Below are positions 1 to 5,367 of a stretch of 5,367 bases of DNA, one piece after another (positions within the stretch are counted from its first letter, which is position 1; every line of letters starts with the position of its first letter). The notes beneath the pieces were generated by a model. The model did no database searches and was not told where the DNA came from. It saw nothing but the letters and a program-made list of their open reading frames with translations. Origin of the DNA: Lentisphaerota bacterium (GTDB lineage: Bacteria > Verrucomicrobiota > Lentisphaeria > Oligosphaerales > PUNB01); NCBI GenBank assembly GCA_003552565.1, contig PUNB01000227.1, positions 1 to 5,367 on the forward strand, read 5' to 3'. The translations under genes were made by a program, and so were the position numbers.

Positions 1-102
1 CTTATGATAAAAGCGACTGCCATCCCATAACTCGAAAAAACGAGAGATTTTTCCAATATTTTGTGCTGAGAGTTTCGATTCTATCGATACCCCTAGTTAG
101 AC

Positions 103-275
103 CCCGTCCGGAAAAAAGTATTGTGTGTTTTAAGTTCAACTTTGTCCCGAACCTTGTCCCGAACCATATTCCATTTGGGATGAAAACATTAAAACCAATC
201 GGATTTTGGTTCGGGACAAGGTTCGGGACAAGGTTTTTCAGCACAAATTCGGCACACTACCCCTTTCCGGACGGG
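103..275. repeat. Outer imperfect inverted repeat (arms 103-125 and 253-275)
   Basis: The two 23-base arms pair at 19 positions. The outer 12 bp (CCCGTCCGGAAA) are perfect. An AAA/CCC mismatch patch follows, then GTA/TAC and TGTG/CACA pair. These arms enclose the stronger inner palindrome, so the whole segment could fold into one long interrupted stem as RNA or single-stranded DNA. Confidence 0.75.
142..231. repeat. Perfect 24-bp inverted repeat built from tandem 12-mers
   Basis: The left arm (142-165) is two adjacent copies of TTGTCCCGAACC. The right arm (208-231) is two adjacent copies of its reverse complement, GGTTCGGGACAA. The 24-bp arms match perfectly, and pairing continues outward 4 more bases (138-141 with 232-235) with one G-U wobble. 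The spacer is 42 bases (166-207) and A/T-rich, and its ends also pair partly. The same 12-mer therefore occurs four times in 90 bases. It could be a stable hairpin, a double binding site for a dimeric protein, or the core of a mobile repeat. It is not a standard terminator because the loop is long. Confidence 0.92.
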
Positions 276-349
276 CCCTAGTTAGAGGTTATGCGAAAAG
301 GGTTTTGTGGAGCTCACAAGCTCGAAAGTTGCTGTGCGTTCCGCGACCT

Positions 350-385
350 GAATTTATGTTGCTGAAAACCTTGTCTCGTCCATAT
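350..385 (+). repeat. Diverged partial copy of the palindrome arm
   Basis: This stretch reads GAATTTATGTTGCTGAAAAC, then CTTGTCTCGTCCATAT. It aligns with the reverse complement of 216-250 (GAATTTGTGCTGAAAAAC, then CTTGTCCCG) and with the left arm followed by its spacer (CCTTGTCCCGAACCATAT, 152-169), with a few substitutions and short gaps. It looks like a decayed single half-copy of the repeat at 91-286. A chance match is unlikely because the similarity runs over about 35 bases, but I judged the alignment by eye. Confidence 0.5.
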
Positions 386-387
386 AA

Positions 388-420
388 GACACAAAAAAAA
401 AACATAAGTTCTTTTTTGTC
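388..420 (-). terminator. A/T-rich hairpin, possible operon terminator
   Basis: The arms 388-403 (GACACAAAAAAAAAAC) and 408-420 (GTTCTTTTTTGTC) pair around an ATAA loop, with a 3-base bulge and one G-U wobble. The hairpin lies about 50 bases past the TAA of the ligase gene, where a terminator of the minus-strand operon is expected, and the transcript would carry a run of ten U in its 3' arm. The stem is almost all A-U and lacks the GC-rich base of a classical intrinsic terminator, so this is a weak call. Confidence 0.3.
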
Positions 421-467
421 TTCTTCCGCGGAATATTCGGCAAGCCCCGCTGACGCGATTAGAGCAA

Positions 468-3062
468 TTACGATTTCTCCAACACCGTGTTCCGCCAAAG
501 CCTTTCCAATTCTTCTCTTTTGTCGGGCCGCAATCTGATGGCCTCTTCGAATGCCCGATTGGCTTCTCTTTCGCGCCCCATTCGCAAAAGCAGAACTCCC
601 AGTCTTTTACGATTCCGCCAATCTTCCGGCGCCAACTCGGCTAAATATCGCCGCTGCTCGACAGCCTGTTCATAGTCGCCCATATCCTCCGCCGCCCGGG
701 CAAACTCACGCCGCCACTGCTCTCTCTCGGGCTGTAATTCAACCAACGTTTCCAAAGCTTGCAAATAAAAAGCCTCAAGTCCTTGATCCCGAGCCCAGGC
801 TCGAGCATCGCGCCAGACAACCGCGGCGATATTCGACCGCGCCCCGTCCAGCGCCTGTTGCGGAATCCGCCAGATTTCCTCGAAAGTTCCATGTTTTTTT
901 GTAAATTCGAACCATTCACGCCAAATCGAAAGATTGCCCGGCGCCCGCAAAGCGGCGTTCTTCAGAGCTTGCGTGACCGTTTCTTTAGTGCTCAAGGGGT
1001 CTCTTCTCGCCGCTCTCGACAAAGCCCTCCACAAGCGCGGATCATGCGGACTGTACTCAGCGGCGGTCTCCAAACATCCGACTCCGAAATGATAGAGTTC
1101 AAACGGATCAAACCGGTCTTCCTGGGTAACGCCCTCGCCGCTGAACTGAGCATCAGCGCGTTCCCGGAGCCTTTGCGAAAGCTGCGCCCAGACCACCCAG
1201 TAAGATGGTGACGAAGCGGCGGCTTTTAACAAGGTCTCTGTATCAGCCCGTTTTAAATAGGTCGGTTCATCCAAACGCATTTCATCGCCGGACCAAAAAT
1301 ACAAAAAAACACCGGTGAGAAGAAGAAGAAGAAAAATTGGGAAACGCCAGAAAACATGACGGTCCCGTCGATTCTGCGATGGAAGTGGCATCACCAGGCC
1401 CAGCAGAGCGGCGGCGAGAAAAGCGTTAAGCGGCACCCGCAAAGGAAAATCACAGGATATGTGCAGCAGCAGTCCGACTATCACCCCGCCGATGGCGGCC
1501 ATCACCGGCAGAGAAACCACCGGCGGGTAAAGCTCCCGATGCCGACGCCGGATTTCCGGATCCGTCGACCAGCTACCGCGAAGCACCCGAAAAGAACGAG
1601 TCCGACGGTAACGTTCGTGAAAATTGCTTAAAAAACCCGCCAACAAAGCAATAAACAACACCATAAAGACCAGCAGACCGAGTAGGCCGTGGTCCGCCAG
1701 CAGCTGAACATATTCGTTCTCAGCGTATAACGGAGAAGATGTCGCCGGCTTGCTCCTGTACAGGCCATTAAGGGTCCGGAAAGAGTCAGCTCCCGCGCCG
1801 AGCAAAGGAAAATCCCGCCACTGGCTCCAGGCTTCCTTCGTCATCTCCACCCTTCGGGGGGAGGCGTCCTGCAGAAGCCTCAATGTGGAGACACGCTCCT
1901 GCATCTCCTCGGAAGGCCAAAACAGAAACAGAAACAGCACAGAAAGCATCAGCACCGTGCCGGCCAGAGCCAGTGCCGGGCGGCCGCGCACCCAGAACAT
2001 CGAAGCCGTGAAACAGCCTGCAAGCATCATCACCATGCCCCCGCGGGACAGAGAAAGAATCGGCGTCACCACCAGAATCGCCAGAACCAAAATATAAAAC
2101 AGCCGCCAGCGCCATTCCAGGGTAAGATCACTCCACCATCCCTTCCGAATAGAGCGACGAACAGCGGTGTGATGATGTTTCTTTTTAGATCTTGTCACTC
2201 CGTTCTTCGCCGAAACCGCCTGTTCTTTCTCTTTGGAAACCCCGCCCCCAAACAAAGGCAGGGGAGAAAGCACAAGACTCAGCGCCGCCGGAGAAAGAAT
2301 GGCGCAGAAAGAAGCGAAATGATTGCGATTAATGAAAGGTCCGGCGGCCACTCTATGGTCAACCTCGAAAATCCACCAGATGCGATTGCCGTGAGAGATT
2401 ACATGCTGACCAATCATGCCGAGCACCGCCACCGCCGCGCCGCCGACAACGATCACGGCGAGAAAACGCATCCTTTTCTCCATGCTCATGGAAACAGAAA
2501 GCCAGAACATGGACCAGGAGCCGAGAAAAACAACCACAAAACGCCGAGTTCCCGACTGGTTCAAGGAAAGTCTGCCGTAGCCGCTTTGTTTGTCGCGAAG
2601 TTCAGCTAATGAATCAAAATCCTGATTCTCATGCTGAAGCGTTTGGTCAGAAAAGCTGGTCTCTCCGCTCTCTATCAAACGGTATTCCACAAGCTTGTCA
2701 CCGGCGTGTTCAAAGAAATCCAGGCGCGGACTTCCCAGACTGTGAAGAGGGAGAGGTAACAAGGTCAGCAGCTGCCAGGCCAGAAAAAACATTCCAACCC
2801 ACCAGAGACAAGCAAGAGACCGGCGCACCGGCGGCTGGTTGAGAAGCAGTCCCGCCACTGACACGCCGGTACAGGCCAACAGCACCGTTGACGGTCTGCC
2901 GGCGGCTCCGACAACGGCTATAAACAACACCGCCAGCGGCGGCACGAGTCTTAATCTATGAAGGACGAACTCCAGCCGGAACTCCCTGCCCGATGCCGGG
3001 CTATGAAAGCGAGAGGTTGAATCAGAATCACATTTCGGTGTTATCTTCCGGTCGGTTGTCAT
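468..3062 (-). CDS. O-antigen ligase / Wzy-family membrane protein with C-terminal TPR domain
   Basis: Probable polysaccharide polymerase or ligase of the inner membrane, 864 aa, longer than a plain WaaL/Wzy (about 400-450 aa) because of its TPR tail. I count about 13 hydrophobic segments between 37 and 590. Family motifs are GPFINRNHFASF (241-252), SLSRGG (337-342), and a large loop (383-457) with GAGADSF followed by AENEYVQLLADHGLLGLL. Basic loops at 276-318, 481-511 and 565-568 fit the positive-inside rule. They put the motif loops and the C-terminus in the periplasm if the N-terminus is cytoplasmic. Residues 605-855 are helical, with clear TPR units from about 765 (for example DYEQAVEQRRYLAELAPEDW and REREANRAFEEAIRLRPD). 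The ATG start at 3062 lies 6 bases after the kinase stop, without an obvious Shine-Dalgarno sequence, which suggests translational coupling. The stop is TAA at 468-470. The loop histidine typical of the HN motif is replaced by Glu448. Sequence alone does not separate ligase from polymerase. Confidence 0.88.
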   Translation of the reverse strand: MTTDRKITPKCDSDSTSRFHSPASGREFRLEFVLHRLRLVPPLAVLFIAVVGAAGRPSTVLLACTGVSVAGLLLNQPPVRRSLACLWWVGMFFLAWQLLTLLPLPLHSLGSPRLDFFEHAGDKLVEYRLIESGETSFSDQTLQHENQDFDSLAELRDKQSGYGRLSLNQSGTRRFVVVFLGSWSMFWLSVSMSMEKRMRFLAVIVVGGAAVAVLGMIGQHVISHGNRIWWIFEVDHRVAAGPFINRNHFASFCAILSPAALSLVLSPLPLFGGGVSKEKEQAVSAKNGVTRSKKKHHHTAVRRSIRKGWWSDLTLEWRWRLFYILVLAILVVTPILSLSRGGMVMMLAGCFTASMFWVRGRPALALAGTVLMLSVLFLFLFWPSEEMQERVSTLRLLQDASPRRVEMTKEAWSQWRDFPLLGAGADSFRTLNGLYRSKPATSSPLYAENEYVQLLADHGLLGLLVFMVLFIALLAGFLSNFHERYRRTRSFRVLRGSWSTDPEIRRRHRELYPPVVSLPVMAAIGGVIVGLLLHISCDFPLRVPLNAFLAAALLGLVMPLPSQNRRDRHVFWRFPIFLLLLLTGVFLYFWSGDEMRLDEPTYLKRADTETLLKAAASSPSYWVVWAQLSQRLRERADAQFSGEGVTQEDRFDPFELYHFGVGCLETAAEYSPHDPRLWRALSRAARRDPLSTKETVTQALKNAALRAPGNLSIWREWFEFTKKHGTFEEIWRIPQQALDGARSNIAAVVWRDARAWARDQGLEAFYLQALETLVELQPEREQWRREFARAAEDMGDYEQAVEQRRYLAELAPEDWRNRKRLGVLLLRMGREREANRAFEEAIRLRPDKREELERLWRNTVLEKS

Positions 3063-3068
3063 TAGGGA

Positions 3069-5367
3069 TCAAGTTTCACTATCCTGCCCGTAGTACTCAC
3101 CATAAGCATGGGAATAACGACCGTAGTAATAACGTCCATAGCGACTGTAGTAAGAGTATTTTCGCTGTCCGAGCTGGATTCCATTCAAACAGAAACCTAT
3201 TACATTGCTTCCGAGTAAACGGTGCAGAGCATGGCGGACACTGCCAAAGTTGGCCTTGCCGTGGCGCACCACCAGCAGAGTTCCGTCAGCCATTTTGCCC
3301 AGAAACGCCGTGTCAACCACTCGTCCCGCCGGCGCGCTGTCCATGATCACAACATCATATTCCCGGCGCCATTCCTCCATGAGCCGCCGTAATCCAGCGC
3401 CGCTGAGCATTTCCGGCACTTCATGCCGATAACTGCCGGAAGCCAGGAAATCAAGCCCGTCCTCTCCCGTTTTCTGAATCAAATCACGCCAATCAGAATG
3501 TTTGCCAGTGAAATATTCACACAATCCCGGCTCTCTTTTGGCGCCAAAGGCCGGATGACAGGCTCCGCGCCGCAAATCGCCATCCACCAGCAAGGTTTTC
3601 TTGCCGCTCCAGGCGAAAAGCATTGCCAGATTCAGCGCGGTCATGGTTTTCCCCTCGCCGTCGTCACCCGACGTGACCAGCAGCACATACGGCCGTTCAT
3701 CGGCTCCAATTAAATATTCTATCCCGGCGCGCATGGTGCGATAAGTTTCAGTGCTGACATCCGATTGCTGTCGGGAAACCATTAAGCCGGTTTCATTCGG
3801 GTTGAATGATTTAATCACCCGATTCCAATCCGGTGTGCCACTTATGTAAGGTATGCGCAGCCTTTCTTCAATCGCCATTGCATCCAGAAAACGAGTGTCA
3901 AAATGATCAAGAAGGAAAGCGAACCCAACTCCCAGTCCAAGCGAGGCGACAATGGAGAGCACCATGATTCTGACGGTGGCCGGCCACACAGGATCGGTTG
4001 TTCCGCGAATTGGTTCGACCAAACGGCTGAACATGGCATCAGCGTCAACCACCGAACCATCTAGAATCCGCGTGTAAACCCGATCATGAAGATCATGCAA
4101 ATGCCTGACCCTGGACTGTAATTCAGCGTGTTTCGAACGTTCTTCGGCTGTCAATTCCAGTTGATGTCTCCAGGCCTCCGATGCTTCACGCAGACCAGTC
4201 AATTGGATATCGATAGCGGAGAACCTGGCGTTAAGTCTTTTTAGAGCAATTTCAGAAGCCAAATCCAGATCTCGTTCAGCGGCTTCAATTTCCCGATTCA
4301 GCTCTATCATCCGCGGATGATCTGGTTTGTAAATGCTCAACTGATCCTCGTATTCGGCCCGCAATCTTTCCAGCCTGGCCTCAACCGCCTGCCAGTCCGT
4401 GTCTTCACCCCACTGGAGCCTGTCCAAGCCTTCCATATCAAGCTGAGGGGCTTGCCCTCCCTGCCCCATGGCAAACCTGCGGGCTCCCTCCACATCCGTA
4501 TCTTCCAAGCCTTCGAAATCTTCGGGCATTCCTGACATATCAGCCGCCGCGATCCCGCTTTCCTGGGTCAGGCGCAGAGCGTCCTGGATGGTGGCCACAT
4601 CCGCGTCATCCAGAAAATCAAATTGACTTTCCAGCATTATCTGCTCCATGCGCAAGGCGTTTTCACGCTGAACCAGATTGGCCAGGAACCGTTCATCCAG
4701 CATACTTCTGGTTTGGGCGTAAGTCAGATTGTGTTCGCGCCGGAACTCGCTCAACTCACCCTGAGCAGCCTCCAGCTCTTCACTGATCGACTCCTGTTCC
4801 CGGCGCAGACTAGTCACCGCTTGATCAGTGGATTCAAGTATTTCTTCCCGCCGCAATTCGCGATAGGCGCGCAGCATTTCCTCCAGATAATCAACGGAAT
4901 ATTCCGGATCCACCGAATCAATCTGAATATCGACCATGGTCTTGGCGTCCCGCAGTCGCGAAATATCAACACTCGGCCGTAAATTCTCCGTACCCAAACG
5001 TTCTTCATACTCCGGTCTCAGCCGATCCATCACCCGTTGATGAAGACTCCCGCTGCGCATAATCACGATCTGGCGGTTGATTTCGTCTTCCAAAGAAAAA
5101 GCGCCTCGATGCTGATAATCCTCGGTTATCTGCAAACGACCTTCTCGAAATATTTCGTAGCGGCAGGAAGCACGATAAAGCGGAGTGGCCATAACGGAAT
5201 AAGCCGCGGCCGCCCCGCCCCCGAGCAGGAGAACCAGCAGCACCAGCCACCAGTACTGAAACACCACACCGATATACTGACGAGGATCCACCAGTTCGCT
5301 CAAACTGTCTTTTGCGGTCTCACCGCCCTCAGGCCCCAGGTATTGAGTTCCCCCGCCGCCGCCGACA
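3069..5367 (-). CDS. Wzz-type polysaccharide co-polymerase fused to BY-type tyrosine kinase (5' end cut by window)
   Basis: Inner-membrane chain-length regulator and autophosphorylating tyrosine kinase for exopolysaccharide or O-antigen export. Residues are numbered from a TTG at 5303. A Wzz N-terminal region has its first membrane helix at about 16-36. Long charged helices, probably coiled coil, lie at about 142-228 and 303-410, with the family signature YKPDHPRMIELN near 325-336. The second membrane helix (about 443-466) follows the proline-rich PIRGTTDPVWP. The cytoplasmic kinase has the TYRTMRAGIEYL segment (520-531), Walker A SGDDGEGKT (545-553), Walker A' LLVDGDLRR (571-579), Walker B VVIMDSAP (651-658), and a C-terminal tail with 11 tyrosines between 716 and 738. 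The TTG has no good Shine-Dalgarno sequence. The frame stays open upstream to 5367, reading a glycine-rich stretch (GGGGGTQYLGPEGGETAKDS), so the true start is probably outside the window. From the TTG the protein is 744 aa, about the usual size for fused Wzz-BY-kinases. Family assignment is firm; the exact polymer is unknown. Confidence 0.93.
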   Translation of the reverse strand, partial: VGGGGGTQYLGPEGGETAKDSLSELVDPRQYIGVVFQYWWLVLLVLLLGGGAAAAYSVMATPLYRASCRYEIFREGRLQITEDYQHRGAFSLEDEINRQIVIMRSGSLHQRVMDRLRPEYEERLGTENLRPSVDISRLRDAKTMVDIQIDSVDPEYSVDYLEEMLRAYRELRREEILESTDQAVTSLRREQESISEELEAAQGELSEFRREHNLTYAQTRSMLDERFLANLVQRENALRMEQIMLESQFDFLDDADVATIQDALRLTQESGIAAADMSGMPEDFEGLEDTDVEGARRFAMGQGGQAPQLDMEGLDRLQWGEDTDWQAVEARLERLRAEYEDQLSIYKPDHPRMIELNREIEAAERDLDLASEIALKRLNARFSAIDIQLTGLREASEAWRHQLELTAEERSKHAELQSRVRHLHDLHDRVYTRILDGSVVDADAMFSRLVEPIRGTTDPVWPATVRIMVLSIVASLGLGVGFAFLLDHFDTRFLDAMAIEERLRIPYISGTPDWNRVIKSFNPNETGLMVSRQQSDVSTETYRTMRAGIEYLIGADERPYVLLVTSGDDGEGKTMTALNLAMLFAWSGKKTLLVDGDLRRGACHPAFGAKREPGLCEYFTGKHSDWRDLIQKTGEDGLDFLASGSYRHEVPEMLSGAGLRRLMEEWRREYDVVIMDSAPAGRVVDTAFLGKMADGTLLVVRHGKANFGSVRHALHRLLGSNVIGFCLNGIQLGQRKYSYYSRYGRYYYGRYSHAYGEYYGQDSET

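Larger units (their letters stand above)
91..286. mobile_element. MITE-like palindromic element flanked by 11-bp direct repeats (putative)
   Basis: The direct repeat CCCTAGTTAGA occurs at 91-101 and again at 276-286. Just inside lies an inverted repeat: CCCGTCCGGAAA at 103-114 against TTTCCGGACGGG at 264-275, a perfect 12 bp, continuing imperfectly to 125/253. Further in is the perfect 24-bp palindrome. Terminal inverted repeats bounded by a short direct repeat, with no coding capacity in about 175 bp, is the layout of a miniature non-autonomous transposable element with a target-site duplication. One copy in one window cannot show mobility. It could instead be a stationary repetitive palindrome, or the direct repeats could belong to the repeat unit. 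Confidence 0.4.
1..467. other. Gene-free, repeat-rich gap downstream of the operon
   Basis: About 470 bases with no convincing gene on either strand. Open frames here run through palindromic repeats and read as simple repeats (LVPNLVPN, FGTRFGTRF) on both strands, so they are by-products of the repeat. Composition is more A/T-rich than the genes. The stretch holds the nested palindrome at 91-286, a diverged partial copy at 350-385 and an A/T-rich hairpin at 388-420. In 1-58 I see only a weak 4-bp hairpin (31-44). In 287-349 I see a 5-bp hairpin (305-319) and nothing else. No tRNA or rRNA is recognisable. Confidence 0.7.

Noticed and set aside
31..53. Small hairpin CTCG-AAAAAA-CGAG followed by T-run, as a plus-strand terminator
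   Set aside because: The stem is only 4 bp, and no plus-strand gene ends here within the window.
142..231. CRISPR array
   Set aside because: The 12-base units are directly adjacent with no spacers, two are inverted, and no cas genes are present.
2..281. Overlapping small open frames on both strands (minus 2-244, 80 aa; plus 63-281, 72 aa) encoding LVPNLVPN / FGTRFGTRF
   Set aside because: Both are read across the same palindrome, so the same peptides appear on both strands. There is no ribosome binding site, domain or coding pattern outside the repeat.
91..288. Integron attC-like site or cassette: GTTAGAC at 97-103, GTTCAAC at 134-140, GTTAGAG at 282-288
   Set aside because: Some heptamers fit GTTRRRY or RYYYAAC, but GTTAGAG at the right end breaks the consensus, the paired core sites do not bracket the palindrome properly, and there is no cassette gene.
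289..498. Minus-strand 69-codon frame overlapping the end of the ligase gene, with a TTG start at 498
   Set aside because: The first 25 codons look mildly protein-like, but the start is TTG inside another gene, the frame runs through a ten-T homopolymer, and nothing in it is recognisable.
759..1211. Plus-strand 150-codon frame antisense to the ligase TPR region, and other long plus-strand frames within the two genes
   Set aside because: They lie wholly opposite well-supported coding sequence, have no family features, and are explained by the codon pattern of the minus-strand genes.
3063..3068. Promoter or regulatory site between the two genes
   Set aside because: There are only six bases between stop and start, so the genes are best read as one transcript.

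Overview
The window holds two long, intact-looking genes in one co-oriented minus-strand block, covering about 91% of the sequence. A gene-free left end of about 470 bases is rich in repeats. Read in the direction of transcription (right to left), the first gene encodes a large Wzz-type polysaccharide co-polymerase fused to a BY-type tyrosine kinase. The second, 6 bases downstream, encodes an O-antigen-ligase/Wzy-type membrane protein with a C-terminal TPR tail. Together they look like the chain-length control and polymerisation or ligation part of an exopolysaccharide or O-antigen locus of a Gram-negative (diderm) bacterium. GC content is moderate in the genes and lower in the gap. The long ligase-TPR fusion and the style of the motifs (for example GPFINRNHFASF) suggest the Planctomycetes-Verrucomicrobia-Lentisphaerae-Kiritimatiellota group. 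That placement is an impression from family style, not something the sequence proves.

Layout. Positions 5367-3069 (minus) hold the co-polymerase/kinase. Its reading frame is still open at the right window edge, so its N-terminus is probably cut off. Positions 3062-468 (minus) hold the ligase/polymerase-TPR protein, complete at both ends. The 6-base spacing and the lack of a clear ribosome binding site before the second gene point to one transcript with translational coupling. The operon promoter is not in the window.

Positions 1-467 carry no convincing gene. They hold a perfect 24-bp inverted repeat whose arms are each two tandem copies of TTGTCCCGAACC (142-165 and 208-231). This sits inside a weaker outer inverted repeat (103-125 / 253-275), and 11-bp direct repeats CCCTAGTTAGA (91-101 and 276-286) lie just outside. 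The whole resembles a small non-autonomous mobile element or repetitive palindrome of about 175 bp. A diverged extra copy of the same motif lies at 350-385. An A/T-rich hairpin at 388-420, just after the operon, may help end transcription.

How the genes would work together: in Wzx/Wzy-type pathways the co-polymerase spans the periplasm and sets chain length, while the kinase domain phosphorylates its own tyrosine-rich tail in a cycle that controls polymerisation. The multi-pass partner joins lipid-linked repeat units or transfers the finished chain. The predicted topology puts the ligase's TPR tail in the periplasm, where it could contact the co-polymerase coiled coils. That contact is inference. 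I saw no wholly new system. The repeat element and the ligase active-site substitution are the points most worth a second look.
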